64,000 nt of DNA from Marinicella algicola (GTDB taxonomy: Bacteria > Pseudomonadota > Gammaproteobacteria > Xanthomonadales > Marinicellaceae). Under the pieces are notes generated by a model, which was not told the origin of the DNA, did not search any database, and saw only the letters and a program-made list of their open reading frames with translations. The stretch spans positions 2,110,501 through 2,174,500 of the forward strand of contig NZ_JAQOMR010000001.1 of NCBI RefSeq assembly GCF_028401385.1. The letters run 5' to 3'. The position numbers and the translations under genes were made by a program. Below, one piece after another: positions 12,119-24,501 of this stretch. Position 1 is the first letter of the stretch. Each line of letters opens with the position of its first letter.

Positions 12119-13055
12119 TCAGGAAACCGGCCCGGCAGCCACGACATCTTCCTGACGCAGCCTGAAGGGCAGCGCTCCGCGTGGCGAAACGATGACACAG
12201 GCGCCTGCCGTTTCGAACAAAGCACGCACCGCTTTCGCATTCAGCGCATGCCCGCCGCGATAGGACCGGAAACAACCGGCAAACCGCATGCCCATCATTG
12301 CAAGGTCGCCAACAGCGTCGAGCGTCTTGTGGCGCACGAATTCGTGATCGTAGCGCAACCCTTCCGGATTGATGACACGATCATCGTCGGAGATCACCAC
12401 TGAATTCTCCAAAGAGGACCCAAGTGCAAATCCGCGTGCCCACATCGGCTCGACGTCACGCATGAAACCAAAGGTGCGCGCACCCGAGAGTTCCTTGCGG
12501 AAGGTATCCCCGTCATGTCGCCAGTCCATTTCTGCCGGCCGATCAACGGTGTATCGAAATCGATCTCAACTTCGAAACGCGTGCCTTCATAAGGCGTGAA
12601 CTCGGCCCAGCCGGCGCCGTTTTCAACACGAACAGTCTTGGTAACCTTGAGATAGCTGCGCTTTTCGGGGAGCGCGACAATGCCAACCTCATCCAAAGCC
12701 TCGACAAAGATCCGCGCACTGCCGTCCATGATCGGCATTTCCGCACCCTCGACGGCCACGACCAGATTGTCGACGCCAAAGGCATAGAGGGCTGCCATCA
12801 CGTGTTCAATCGTCGCGATCCATTCGCCGGGATGCTCGCCGAGCACGGTGCAAAGCGCGGTAGGCCCGACATTGTCGGAAACCGCCTTGAACGAACTGAT
12901 GCGGCGGCCCGCGTCATAGCGTTCGAAAACGATACCGGTATCGGCCTCGGCAGGTGCGAGCGTAATCGTCGCCGGCTTGCCAGAATGCACACCGATTCCC
13001 GAAATCCTCACGGAATTCGTCACCGTCGTTTGCAATCCGAAAAACCAGCCGACAT
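12119..13055 (-). CDS. lpxC: UDP-3-O-acyl-N-acetylglucosamine deacetylase (two frame breaks)
   Basis: The Zn-dependent deacetylase catalysing the committed step of lipid A synthesis. The zinc-ligand segments are EHPGEWIATIEHVMAALYAF, RYDHEFVRHKTLDAVGDLA and FRSYRGGHALNAKAV. The family start MSAGFFGLQTTVTNSV is recovered from the ATG at 13055 if one base is added to the A-run 13040-13044. A second break near 12529-12533 joins DTPLIGRQ to MDWRHDGDTFRKELSGARTF. LpxC is essential in most Gram-negatives, so sequence errors are far likelier than decay. It sits between ftsZ and bamD, the usual rhizobial order. Confidence 0.93.
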
Positions 13056-13245
13056 ATAATCACGCCCTTATAAAAATAGGTGTTTGTCTCAATGACATCA
13101 TGACCCGGAAACCAAATGCACGGGCATGCGAGTCAGACCATGCTGCGCAAATCAACTCTGCGCTACATCGACCGCTCGTCACGTAATTACGCATTGCCCC
13201 TTTTGAATCCAAATCACTGTTTCTTTCCTAATGTTACGAAAGTCG

Positions 13246-13276
13246 TAAAAACCCGGCCGCGAGGCGCGACCGGGTT
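13246..13276 (-). terminator. Rho-independent terminator downstream of ftsZ
   Basis: On the minus strand a GC-rich 12-position stem with one mismatch (AACCCGGTCGCG paired with CGCGGCCGGGTT, loop CCT) is followed by a T-run. It lies about 70 bases beyond the ftsZ stop, suggesting that the long cell-wall and division transcript ends here and that lpxC has its own promoter in 13056-13245. Confidence 0.75.
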
Positions 13277-13347
13277 CACTTTGCGAGAAGTTTTAGGAAA
13301 AGACGGTTACCGCTTCCCTAAGGCGGGAAGCGATGAGACCGTAACAA

Positions 13348-15002
13348 TCAGTTCGCCTGACGACGCAGGAAGGCGGGAATATCGAACTGATCATCATCCT
13401 GGCGGGCGGCGGGCTGCTCAGCAGAACGACGCGGCGCGTAAGGATTGTTTTGCGGGGCCGCCTGCGGTGCCTGCTGGCGCGGAGCCGGCTGCTCGTGATG
13501 GCCTTCGAAGCTCTCGTCACCGCGGCCAAGCGTATTCGACAGGCGCTTGAACAGACCCTTGGGGCCACGCTCTTCCTGCTCCTGACGACGGCTTGCGCTC
13601 ATTTCCGGCTGGACGACCGGCGGAAAGTCGGAGACTTCCGGCATCCGGCGCGGTTCAGCCATCTGCTGACGGGGCTGCTGAGGCGCCTGCTGCGGAGCCG
13701 GAGCTGCCCGCTGCTGACGCGGAGCCTGGTCCGTCTCGGCGGCGAAGATCTGGCTCTTCGGCTGCATGTTGACGCCTTCGGGACGCTGTGCCTGCGGCTT
13801 TGGCTGCTGGGGACGGCTTACAGCCATCTGCAGTTCACGTTCCATTTCGGCTTCCGCCGAACGAATGGTCTCGGCGATCGGGTCCGGACGAGCCTGCTGG
13901 GGCTGAGGCTGGGGTGCAGCCGGCTGAGGTGCCTGGTTGACCGTCTGGCCACCGTTGTTTTGGCCACCATTGATGCTGCGGACTTCAGGACGTGCTTCGC
14001 GGCGCGGCGCGGGGCATCCTCGTAGCCTTCGGACATCGAACGGTCGATGCCGGTGGCAACGACGGAAACGCGGATGATGCCTTCCAGTTCTTCGTCGAAA
14101 GTGGCGCCAAGGATAATATTGGCGTCCGGATCGACTTCCTCGCGGATGCGCGTGGCTGCCTCGTCGACTTCGAACAGCGTCAGGTCACGGCCACCGGTGA
14201 TCGAGATCAGCAGACCCTGAGCGCCGCGCATCGAGGTTTCATCAAGCAGCGGATTGGCGATTGCGGCTTCGGCGGCCTGCATTGCGCGGCCTTCGCCAGA
14301 TGCCTCGCCGGTGCCCATCATCGCACGGCCCATCTCGCGCATCACCGAACGGACGTCGGCGAAGTCGAGATTGATCAGGCCTTCCTTGACCATCAGGTCG
14401 GTGATGCAGGCAACACCGGAATAGAGCACCTGGTCGGCCATGGCAAAGGCGTCCGCAAAGGTCGTCTTGTCATTGGCGATACGGAACAGGTTCTGGTTCG
14501 GGATCACGATCAGAGTGTCGACCGACTTCTGCAGTTCTTCAATGCCCGAATCGGCAAGGCGCATACGGCGCTGGCCTTCGAACTGGAACGGCTTGGTGAC
14601 GACGCCAACGGTCAGGATGCCCTTGTTGCGGGCCGCCTGAGCTACGACTGGCGCAGCACCCGTGCCGGTTCCGCCGCCCATGCCAGCAGTGACGAAGCAC
14701 ATATGGGTGTTGTTGAGGTGGTCGATGATTTCATCGATGCACTCCTCGGCAGCGGCCCGTCCGACTTCCGGCTGCGAACCGGCGCCGAGACCTTCGGTCA
14801 CGCCAACGCCGAGCTGGATGACGCGTTCCGCCTTGGTCATGGTCAGCGCCTGCGCATCGGTGTTGGCGACGACAAAGTCAACGCCCTGCAGGCCTGCCGT
14901 GATCATGTTGTTCACGGCGTTGCCGCCGCCGCCGCCGACACCGAATACGGTGATGCGCGGCTTCAATTCTGTAATATCTGGCTTTTGAAGCGTGATAGTC
15001 AT
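13348..15002 (-). CDS. ftsZ: cell division protein FtsZ (one frame break in the linker)
   Basis: The tubulin-like GTPase that forms the division ring. The GTPase core (residues 1-330) has [15 protein letters not shown], the tubulin signature [19 protein letters not shown] and the T7-loop region. It is followed by a linker of roughly 200 residues, very rich in Gln, Pro and Ala, and a conserved C-terminal peptide ([14 protein letters not shown]) that would bind FtsA. The core and the linker with its tail lie in different frames, switching near 13999-14012; downstream of that point the whole tail reads cleanly to 13348. The long linker is typical of Hyphomicrobiales. It is 58 bases after ftsA. 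Confidence 0.96.
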
Positions 15003-15060
15003 TGGTTTCGTTCCTTCTCGCTAAGGCCGCACCGCCAAGCCGGCCAATCTCTGGTGTTCT

Positions 15061-16379
15061 TTAAAAACTTTCCCTGAACCATTGGCCGACGCGCGACAGG
15101 CGTCCGCCTCCCGATGGCAGAAAACCCCGCTGTTCGCCGCCATAGGTTTCGCTTTCCGCAAGTTGCGGATAAATCAGCAGTCCCGCTGCCGTGGCAAAGG
15201 ACGGGCCCTTGGCCGGAAGCGGCAGTCCCGAAACGCCCATCGGACGCCCGATCCTGACATTGCGGCTCAAGATGCGCCGCGCCAGTTCGCAAAGACCGAT
15301 GAGCTGGCTTGCTCCGCCGGTCAGCACCACCCTCTTGCCGACAACGGCCGAATAGCCCGAAAGCTGGATCCGGTCGCGTATCAGCTCAAGCGTTTCCTCC
15401 ACCCGCGCCCTGACGATTTTCGAAAGCAGCGCCTTGGAGATCTGCCGGGGCTGGTCGTCATCGTCGCGGCCGATCGAGGGAACCGCAATCATCTCGCGTT
15501 CGTCGGCACTGGAGGCCAATGTCGATCCATGAACGCATTTCAGACGTTCGGCGTCTTCCATGCGCGTGGAAAGACCACGGGCGAGATCGGTCGTCACATG
15601 ATGCCCACCGAGACTGATGGCATCGGTGTGAACCAACCGTCCCTCGGAAAAACCGAGATCGTCGTGGTACCGGCACCCATGTCGATCGCCGCGCAGCCAA
15701 GTTCGACTTCATCATCGACAAGTGCGGACAGTCCGCTGGCATAGGGCGTTGCCACCATGCGCTCCACAGAAAGATGCGCGCGGTTAACGCAAAGCTCGAC
15801 ATTGCGCAGCGCCAGCCTTTCGGCGGTAACCACATGCAGATCGACGCCGAGCGTCTCGCCATACATGCCAAGCGGATCGCGAATGCCGCGTTCTCCGTCA
15901 AGCGTGAAACCGGCGGGCAGCGAGTGCAGGACCTGACGTTCGTCGTTGATCGAGCGACGCGAAACCGCAGACAGGACGCGTCGCAGATCGGAGGCATCAA
16001 CGTCCTGACCACCGAGATCGATCGCGGCCGTATAGGTATCGCTTTTGATGCGACCAGCCGAGACATTGACGATCAGACTGTCAATCGTGATCCCAGCCAT
16101 GCTTTCCGCAGCATCGACAGCAAGCCGGATGACATGCTCGGCTGCATCGAGATTGACGATGACGCCGCTCTTGATACCCTGCGAGCGCTGGTGACCGATC
16201 CCGATGATCTCGATATTGTGAGTTCGACCGGGCAGAATCTGGCTTTCGGCGCGTGGCGTCAGACGGGCGATCATGCAGACGATCTTGGACGAGCCTATAT
16301 CCAGCACACTGACGATATGCGTCTTCTTTGCAGAAAGGGGTTTTACGCGGCCAAAGCCGACGGAGCCAAACAGGTTCAC
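15061..16379 (-). CDS. ftsA: cell division protein FtsA (one frame break)
   Basis: The actin-like membrane tether for FtsZ. The N-terminal actin fold starts SVLDIGSSKIVCMIARL; the second phosphate-binding motif AAIDMGAGTTTISVF is cut by a frame break at the A-run 15648-15652. With one base restored it continues FSEGRLVHTDAISLGG. The protein ends with VVLTGGASQLIGLCELA and a C-terminal amphipathic stretch (RVGQWFRESF) that can bind membrane. The start is GTG at 16379, overlapping the corrected ftsQ stop, a typical coupled junction. Confidence 0.95.
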
Positions 16380-17290
16380 AGGCGCCTCCCTTGTTCTTAA
16401 ATGTCTTTTCCAGCGCTTCTGTAGCCGCCTGACGCCGCTCCATCGCAGCGGGTGTCAACTGGATCGCGATGCGGTCATCCAGTCTGAGATCCACGGCCGT
16501 GATTTCGCGTTCCAGGATTGAACGGCTATCCTCCAGGCCCTTCAGGCGCGCCAACGCCGCTTCCGTGCCCTTCTGGGGCAGTTTCACGATCATGCCATTA
16601 TCGAGATATAGGTCCCATCGGCGGCCATCGACGCGCTTGTAGGCGCGCACACGGTCCGACAATGCCGGCCAACCTTCAAGCAGCCCGTCAATGCCTTCGG
16701 CGGCGAAATTGCCGCCCTGACCGAGAACCAGCGGAAGCCTGCGGAATTTCGGTGCGCTGAGGGAGCCGATGACATTGCCGTCACGCTCGATCATCAGCGT
16801 TCGACCATCTTCCTGCTGCCAAAGCGCATAGGGAACGCGTTCAGTCAGCGTGATCTTCAGCGTCGATGGATAGACCTTGCGGACATCGGCCTCTGCCACC
16901 CATGGCAGATTGAGCAGCTGCCCGCGAGCGCGCTGGACATCAATTCCCTGCAGCGAATAGGCGCCTTCGAGGCCGAGGTTCTGAAGAATGGCGATTTCCG
17001 AGGTCTCAGTGTTGCCGGAAATCTCAATGTCCTCGACCGAAAACCCAGCGAGCTGAAAAGCCGCACGGCGCACCAGGTCGCCCTTTTCGGCAGCGACAAT
17101 CGCGTGAGCACTGACGGCAACAAAAAGCAAGCGCTGCAAGGCTTCCGACATGACCCGGCATAGGGGTGCGGCCGGTCAGAAAGCCGGTCGAAAAGCGAAC
17201 CGCGCGCCTGACGGGTCGCGGCAGAACGCCACCCCGTCCGACGGGATCGCTGCGGCCAATGTCGACCGTATCGCCCTTTTTAGCTTTCAT
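16376..17290 (-). CDS. ftsQ: cell division protein FtsQ (two frame breaks)
   Basis: A bitopic divisome protein. The ATG at 17290 overlaps the ddl stop (ATGA). A basic cytoplasmic tail ([15 protein letters not shown], then [10 protein letters not shown]) leads to a membrane segment (VGSLAALAF). A break at the A-run 17122-17126 separates this from the periplasmic POTRA domain ([20 protein letters not shown]) and beta domain. A second break near 16384-16390 must be repaired to end the protein at KNKGGRL with the stop overlapping the ftsA GTG; uncorrected, the frame runs on into ftsA. Confidence 0.92.
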
Positions 17291-18210
17291 CGCAAACACG
17301 AAGCGTCCTCCACCATCCATCGGAGAAATGCACCAAAGTCATAGCCTGCATCGGCAGCCATTTCGGGAACCAGAGAGGTTTCGGTCATACCGGGCTGGGT
17401 ATTCACTTCCAGCCAGATGATGCCGTCCTCGCCGAGGGTCTCGTCGAAACGGAAATCCGAACGAGAGACACCGCGGCACCCGATTGCCTGATGCGCCTGA
17501 ACGGCCAATGATTGTATCTTTTGGTAAATATTCGGTTTAATTTCCGCCGGCAGAATGTGTTTCGAGCCACCCGGACGATATTTGGCGTCAAAATCGTAAA
17601 ATTTCTGGCCGACCGGCACGATCTCGGTCACGCACAGCGCCGTTCCATCCATCACGCCGCAGGTAAACTCGCGCCCCTTGATGAAGCGCTCAACCATGAC
17701 CTTCTCGCCGAAGGTCCAATCGGTGGACGAAATTGACTGCGGCGGTGAAGCCTGCCCTTCATCCACGATCAGCACCCCGAAGGACGAGCCTTCGCTGACG
17801 GGCTTGATCACATAGGGCGGCGTCATCGGATGGTCATGGCCGATCTCGCCGCGCTGAAGAAGAATGCTGTCAGCAACAGGAATACCGCAGGCAGCAGCCA
17901 CGCGCTTGGCCTGCGCCTTGTCCATGGCAAGAGCCGAGGCCAACACGCCGGAATGGGTATAGGGGATCTCGAGATACTCCAGGATGCCCTGGACCTTGCC
18001 GTCCTCGCCGAAGGGACCGTGGAGCGCATTGAAGGCAAAATCTGGCTTCAGTTCGGAAAGGACCGTGGCGACATCACGGGTCACGTCGATGCGGCTGACG
18101 CGGAAGCCTTCAGCCTCCAGCGCATCGGCGCAGGACTTGCCCGTCGCCAGACTGACCTGACGCTCCGAGGAAAATCCGCCCATTAAAACAGCCACGTGTC
18201 CGGAACTCAT
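17287..18210 (-). CDS. ddl: D-alanine--D-alanine ligase
   Basis: An intact 307-residue ATP-grasp enzyme making D-Ala-D-Ala for the peptidoglycan stem peptide. It starts [20 protein letters not shown] at 18210. Conserved parts include [33 protein letters not shown] (ATP-grasp Lys) and [19 protein letters not shown]. The in-frame extension to 18402 has no family sequence and is rejected. Its stop overlaps the ftsQ ATG. The 213-base gap to murB (18211-18423) shows no gene. Confidence 0.95.
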   Translation of the reverse strand: MSSGHVAVLMGGFSSERQVSLATGKSCADALEAEGFRVSRIDVTRDVATVLSELKPDFAFNALHGPFGEDGKVQGILEYLEIPYTHSGVLASALAMDKAQAKRVAAACGIPVADSILLQRGEIGHDHPMTPPYVIKPVSEGSSFGVLIVDEGQASPPQSISSTDWTFGEKVMVERFIKGREFTCGVMDGTALCVTEIVPVGQKFYDFDAKYRPGGSKHILPAEIKPNIYQKIQSLAVQAHQAIGCRGVSRSDFRFDETLGEDGIIWLEVNTQPGMTETSLVPEMAADAGYDFGAFLRWMVEDASCLR

Positions 18211-18423
18211 GCACGTCCCCACCTTTGCCGGCAAAAGCCGGACCAAACATTCGGAATACCGCTTTTTGTGGAAAGCGTTTCGTATCCCTATTTGTGAAGG
18301 AGGATGGTTAATGAAGCGTTTACTTTGGTTAACCGAACGAGAAAAAGCTGTTGTCGATAAGGAGTTAGCCCGCTCTGACAGCGCTAAACATCCTTGCGCC
18401 ACGGGCGTTTCAGGCTCTGTGGA

Positions 18424-19389
18424 TCAATCGAGTTCCTGCGGCACGAAGGTGTAAAGCTCGCGGCCCTCGGGAAATTTGCCGACGCGTCTGATTTCCCATT
18501 CGAGCAGGATGCCGGTGTGATTGTAGACACGCTCGCGCACGGTTTCCCGAGATATTCCAGATCATAGGCAGTGGCATGGCCGAGATTGATCATGAAGTTG
18601 CAGTGCATCGGCGACATCTGCGCCCCACCGATCATCAGACCGCGACAGCCAGCCTCGTCAATCAGCCGCCATGCGGAATGTCCGTCCGGGTTCTTGAAGG
18701 TGGAGCCACCGGTCTTTTCACGGATCGGCTGAACCGTCTCACGGTGGTTGCGAACCACCTCCATCTCGTCGCGGATTTCCGCCCGGTCTCTGGCAAAACC
18801 TTCCAGCAAGGCTCCGGTGAAGATCACACCTTCAGGCACCGCCGCCGAACGATAGGCGTAACGCATCGCCTCGCGGGGGATGATCACCTTCTCGCCCTTG
18901 CGGTTCAGGCCATAGATTTCGACAACGCGCTCGGACATCTCGGTGCCATGGGCGCCGGCATTCATCGCAAGCGCCCCGCCCAGCGAACCCGGAATGCCGT
19001 AAAGAAAGGAAAATCCGCCGATACCCTGATCCATGGCGAACCCGGCGATATGCTTGTCCGGCGAGATCGCCCCGGCCAGAATGCGGTTTTCACCGGCCAC
19101 GTCCTGCTGGCCGAATCCCTTGGCGGAAAGACGCACAGTCACGCCGGAAACCCCACCATCGCGCACCAGAAGGTTTGACCCAACACCGAAGGCGGCAAGC
19201 GGCACATCGTCCGGCAGAGCCTGCAGAAAGAGCTGAAGATCGTCTTCGTCCAATGGCTGAAACAATAATTCGGCCGCCCCCGGCGCGCAGCCAGGTTACC
19301 CGGGCCATGCCGGAATTCGGCACAAGCCTGCCTCTCAGTTGAGACGCAGTCGCGCCAAGCCGTTCAATCAGCCTCTTTCCGTCGAGCAT
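18424..19389 (-). CDS. murB: UDP-N-acetylenolpyruvoylglucosamine reductase (two frame breaks)
   Basis: The FAD- and NADPH-dependent reductase forming UDP-MurNAc. FAD-binding and catalytic stretches are [34 protein letters not shown] and [18 protein letters not shown]. The N-terminal 38 residues from the ATG at 19389 ([12 protein letters not shown] ... WLRAGG) are in another frame, with the break at 19273-19282, probably two lost bases. A second break at 18546-18548 restores the expected end [20 protein letters not shown], with the stop at 18424. It is 14 bases after murC. Confidence 0.93.
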
Positions 19390-19403
19390 TGACGTAGGAT
19401 CCT

Positions 19404-20803
19404 TCAAGACATTTCATTGAGCGCGACCGGAAGTCGCGCAGCCCAGGCGGTGATACTGCCCGCTCCGAGCATGACAATAAAATCGCCCGGTTCGGCAATC
19501 TTTGCAATCCTTGCCGAAAGCGCTTCCTCGCCAGCCAGATAATGGGCATCGCGGTGGCCGGCGGCCTTGATGCCGGAGACCAGCGTCTCGGCGTCAAACC
19601 CCTCGCGCGGTTCCTCACCCGCTGCATAGACCGGCGCGATGAACACGGTATCGGCATCGTTGAAGCAGTTGGTGAAATCCTCGAACAGGCTTTCCAGCCG
19701 CGAATAGCGGTGCGGCTGGTGGATGGCGATGACCCGCCCGTCACAGGCTTCACGCGCCGCGCCCAGCACCGAGCGGATCTCGACCGGGTGATGCCCGTAA
19801 TCATCGAAAATCTGAACATCGTTCCAGGTTCCGACCAGGGTAAACCGCCGCTTGACACCGCCGAAGGCCGCAAGCCCCTTGCGGATATCGTCTTCGGAAA
19901 TATGCAGCCGGTCGGCAACGGCAATCGCGGCCGTCGCATTGGAGACGTTGTGGCGACCGGGCATCGGCAGCGCCAGATTTTCAAGCTTCACCGACGGCCT
20001 GCGGCGGCGTCGGATATCGACGTCGAAGATCGTGCGGGTGCCTTCATTGCGGATGTTGGAAAACCGGACATCCGCCTGGCGGTTCTCGCCATAAGTCACG
20101 ATACGCCGGTCCTCGATCTGTCCGACGAGCGACTGCACTTCCGGGTGATCAAGACACAATACACCGCACCCATAAAACGGCACATTCTCGACGAACTGCC
20201 GGAAGGCGGCGCGCACGCCGTCAAAGGTGCCATAGTGATCGAGGTGCTCGGGGTCGATATTGGTAACCACCGCAATTTCGGCGGGCAGCTTCAGGAAGGT
20301 GCCGTCGGATTCATCCGCCTCGACCACCATCCACTCGCCCTCGCCCATGCGCGCATTGGTGCCATAAGCATTGATGATACCGCCGTTGATAACAGTCGGA
20401 TCCAGCCCGCCGGCTTCCAGCAGGGTCGCAACCATCGAGGTGGTGGTGGTCTTGCCATGGGTGCCGCCGATCGCGATCGCATCGCGGAAGCGCATCAGTT
20501 CGGCCAGCATTTCCGCGCGGCGCACCACAGGCAGGTGTTTTTCGCGGGCGGCCACAAGCTCGGGATTGGTGCGCTTGATGGCTGACGACACCACGATCAC
20601 TTCCGCATCGCCGAGATTTTCGGGCCTGTGACCGATCGAGACGACAATGCCCTTTTCACGCAGTCGGGTGACATTGGCGCTTTCGGCTTGGTCGGAGCCC
20701 TGCACCTTATAGCCGAGATTGCTGAGGACTTCGGCAATGCCGCTCATGCCGATCCCCCGATGCCGACAAAATGGACGACACCGATAGCCTGAGGCATTCT
20801 CAT
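19404..20803 (-). CDS. murC: UDP-N-acetylmuramate--L-alanine ligase (one frame break)
   Basis: The first Mur ligase of stem-peptide synthesis. The ATG at 20803 ([17 protein letters not shown]) overlaps the murG stop as ATGA. The frame breaks at the C-run 20754-20758; one added base gives the canonical [19 protein letters not shown]. Then come the ATP loop [35 protein letters not shown] and the C-terminal domain ([23 protein letters not shown]). The alternative in-frame N-terminus starting at 20933 is an artefact of the missing base. Confidence 0.95.
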
Positions 20804-21914
20804 CTGCTTGTTCCTTCAATTTTCTCACCCGACGCCAGAGCCTCAGCCATGTCGGCGAGTTTCTCTGTTGCATCGCGTTTTCCGGCCTGTTTTGCCGCGA
20901 CAGCCGCAGCGACAAGTTTCTCCGGATCATCAACGGCTTCGGTTAACAATTCCGAAAAATGCTCATCTGAAAGTTGTGACTGATGCACGACCTTTGCGCC
21001 GCCATTGGCCGAAACCAGCGCGGCATTTGCCGCCTGGTCATGATCAAGCGCGTGGGGATAGGGCACATAGATTGCCGGACGCCCGATGACCGAAATCTCC
21101 GAGACTGTCGAGGCACCCGAACGGCAAACGACCAGATGGGCTTCTGCGATCCTGCGCGCCATATCGGAAAAGAAAGGAGAAATCTCTGCGGGAACTCCAA
21201 GTTCGGTAAAACGCGCTGTTACCTGCTCCACATCCTCCGGTCGAGCCTGCTGGGTGACCCTGAACAGGCCCCGCACCTCAGGCGAAAGACGCGTCAGTGC
21301 ACCGGGAACGGCATCGGCAAAGAAGTGCGCACCCTGGCTACCGCCGAAAACCAGAAGGTTGAAAGGCTCTTTCTGCGTCCGTCTATCATAGGGCGTTGCC
21401 GCCGCCCGAAGAACGGCGGGACGTACAGGATTGCCGGTCGCAAAAATCTTGGCGCCAAGCGGCTCGCCCTCGGGCGTCAGGAAACCACCGGCAATGGCAT
21501 TCACGCGCGGTGCCAGCATCTTGTTGGCGCGTCCCATCACTGCATTCTGCTCGTGCAGCATGGTTGGAATGCCGCTGGCAGCGGCCGCATAAAGCGGCGG
21601 AACGGTCGGATATCCGCCAAAGCCGATCACGGCTGCGGGACGGTGTTCGGCAAACAGCGCGCGCGCCACCCGTGATCCCTTGAACAGCGTCAGCGCCGCG
21701 CGAATGATCGATATCGGGTTCTTTGACCCGATCGTGGCAGATGGCACAATGTGGATTTCGGCTGCGGGAAACTGCCGGCATAACGCTCTGCACGGCTGTC
21801 GGTCACAAGATGAACCTGATGACCGCGCCGGATGAGTTCATGCGCCAGCGCTTCGGCCGGAAATACATGACCGCCAGTGCCACCGGCGGCGAGGAAGAAC
21901 AGCTTGCTTTCCAT
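20800..21914 (-). CDS. murG: UDP-GlcNAc:lipid I N-acetylglucosaminyltransferase (one frame break)
   Basis: A GT28 glycosyltransferase converting lipid I to lipid II on the inner face of the membrane. The N-terminal [20 protein letters not shown] loop and [16 protein letters not shown] are present, and the C-terminal nucleotide-binding domain has [18 protein letters not shown] and [20 protein letters not shown]. The break at the A-run 21771-21773 separates residues 1-47 from the rest; one base restores [18 protein letters not shown]. It starts 8 bases after ftsW and its stop overlaps murC. Confidence 0.95.
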
Positions 21915-21922
21915 GATAAACC

Positions 21923-23082
21923 CTATTCCGCAGCCACGCCACGTGGTCGGCCCGGCTCGAAGAAATGGTCCTGTCGGGCGCGTTTTTCGGGCCGGTGGCG
22001 GGTCAGTGCCAGAATGAAGCCTGCTCCGATGCAGGTTGCGATCATCGACGATCCGCCCGCTGAAATCAGCGGCAGGGTCATGCCCTTTGCCGGCATCAGT
22101 TGCAGCGCAACGCCGATATTGATCACCGACTGCATGCCGATCTGAAGCACAAGACCGGCCACGGCAAAGCGTGCAAAATCATCACGTTCGCGATAGGCAT
22201 GGGTCAGGCCACGCAGGACGATGAAGGCGAAGATCGCCACGATGAACATGCAGAACAGAATGCCGAACTCTTCCGCAGCCACCGAAAAAACGAAGTCTGT
22301 ATGGCTGTCCGGCAGGCGGCGTTTGACGATGCCCTCACCCGGCCCGAGACCGAAAAGTCCGCCCTGCTGGATCGCCTTGGCAGCAAGCTCCACCTGAAGG
22401 TTATCGCCCTCGCCGGTCAGAAACCGGTCGATACGCGAGGTCACGTGCGGAAGCCAGGTATAGGCTGCCAGGAAACCGGCAACTCCCACTCCGCCGAGAC
22501 CTGCAATCCAGATCCACGACATTCCGGCCATGAAGAAGATGCCACCCCAGACAATGCCGAGAAGCACGGTCTGACCGAAATCGGGCTGGGCGATCAACAG
22601 CACTGCCGAAATGATGAACAGAATTCCGGCAAACAGATTGCCCGGAATTTCCGGATAGCGTTGGTGCTCGGCAAACAGCCAGGCACAGACCACCGCAAAG
22701 GCTGGTTTGAGAAACTCCGAAGGCTGGAGCGAAAAACCGGCCAGCACGATCCAGCGCCGCGAGCCATTATTCGCCGTACCGACGAACAGCGCCGCAACCA
22801 TCATCAGAAGAGAGCCAATGAGGATGACCACCGCCAGCCGCCGGATCATCCGCGGCGAACAGAAGGACAGGCCGATCATCACCGCCAGCGAGGGAAAATG
22901 AAGATGGCGTGACGGCGGACAAAGTGGAAACTGTCATAGCCGAGACGGTCGGCAACGGCAGGTGACGCCGCAAACGACAGCATGAACCCGATGCCCATCA
23001 GCGCGAGAAAGGCCGCAAGCAGCCATCGGTCGATGGTCCAGAACCAGTCCGCAATCGGTCCGCGTTGAACGCGAGAGACCAT
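21923..23082 (-). CDS. ftsW: SEDS-family peptidoglycan glycosyltransferase FtsW (one frame break)
   Basis: A polytopic septal peptidoglycan polymerase working with FtsI. It starts [20 protein letters not shown] with several hydrophobic helices. Conserved SEDS features include [35 protein letters not shown] and the C-terminal [19 protein letters not shown]. The break at the run 22892-22894 interrupts helix 2; one base restores [17 protein letters not shown]. The ribosome-binding site AGGGGAAG precedes the ATG at 23082. Confidence 0.95.
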
Positions 23083-23103
23083 AGCCTACTTCCCCTGCCG
23101 GTT

Positions 23104-24490
23104 TCATCGGGCGGTTCAATCCCGTCAAGCGCCATCACGGCATCGACGAAGGCATCGCCACGCGTCTCGAAGTTCCTGAACTGATCGAAGCTGGCGCAGG
23201 CGGGCGAAAGCAGCACCACGGGCGACGCCGAACCGGCCGTCGCCGCATCATCCGCTGCATCACTGACGGCCTTTTCCAGCGTACCGGATATGACCGTCTC
23301 GGTTTTGCCCGAAAGCGTTTCGGCGAAGGCATCCGCCGCCTCTCCGATCAGATAGGCTTTGGTAATCCTCGGGAAAAACGCCTGCAATGAGGAGACGCCG
23401 CCTTGTTTTTGCCGTCCGCCTGCGATCCAGTAGATATCGTTGAAGGTCTTGAGCGCAGGGGCGGCAGCCTCGGCATTGGTTGCCTTGGAATCATTGACGA
23501 ACAGCACCTTGCCGCGCCGCGCAATCGGCTGCATGCGATGTGAAAGTCCCTTGAACGTGGCGATACCGGACAGGATTTCCGGGTCCGAAAGGCCGACCGC
23601 ACGGCAGGCGGCAATGGCGGCGGCGACGTTCTGACCGTTATGCGCCCCGCGCAGCACGGTGTGGCCGGACAGATCGGCAACCACGCGGCCATCCTCTGCA
23701 GCGATGATCGCCCGACCGTCAAAGCCCAGTCCGCTTGTGATATGGGTGCGATCGGCGGATACGCTGATCAGATTGTGACCGGCCCGAACCAGGCGACCGG
23801 CAATTGCCAGACAATAGCTGTCATCGGCGCCGACAACAGCGGTTCCAGCCCCCACCACCAGCCGTTCCTTGATCGCAGCATAGCGGTTCATGTCGCCATG
23901 GCGGTCGAGATGGTCAGGCGTGAGGTTGAGGAGCAAGCCGACATCGGCATCCAGCGTCGGTGCCAGATCGATCTGGTAGGAGGAGCATTCCACCACATAA
24001 AAGCATTCAGGTGTGAGCGGATCGAGGTCGAGCACCGCCCTGCCGATATTGCCGCCAACCTGCGCATCGCGTCCGGCGGCGTTGAGGATATGGCCAATCA
24101 GCGCCGTGGTTGTCGATTTGCCGTTGGTGCCGGTAATCGCGATCAGCTTTGCACCCGGACAGATCGCACGCCGCTCACGGGCAAACAGTTCGACATCGCC
24201 GATGATCTCGACGCCGGCAGCCTTTGCCAGTTCTACGGTCCAGTGCGGCTTCGGATGGGTCAGCGGCACGCCCGGCGCCAGCACCAGCGCATCGAACATA
24301 TGCCAGTCCGCCGTCTTCAGATCGACCACCGGAATACCGGCTTTCTGAGCGGCCGCACGGCTTTCCTCGCGGTCATCAAAGGCAGAAACCTCCGCGCCAC
24401 CCGCAACAAGAGCGCGCGCACTCGCAAGGCCCGAACCGCCGAGCCCGAAAAGAGCGATTTTTTACCGGAGAAGACGGAGACCACGATCAC
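23104..24490 (-). CDS. murD: UDP-N-acetylmuramoylalanine--D-glutamate ligase (two probable frame breaks)
   Basis: The Mur ligase adding D-Glu. The GTG at 24490, 11 bases after the mraY stop, gives [20 protein letters not shown] if one base is added at the T-run 24458-24463. The main body carries [55 protein letters not shown] and [13 protein letters not shown]. The raw frame overruns into ftsW to 22998. Adding one base at 23109-23111 would stop it at 23104, just before the ftsW ribosome-binding site; this 3' correction is less certain than the 5' one. Confidence 0.92.
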
Positions 24491-24501
24491 GGATTATTTT
24501 C

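Noticed and set aside
19364..19984. 206-codon minus-strand ORF within murC in another frame
   Set aside because: murC is continuous and conserved through this stretch in its own frame.
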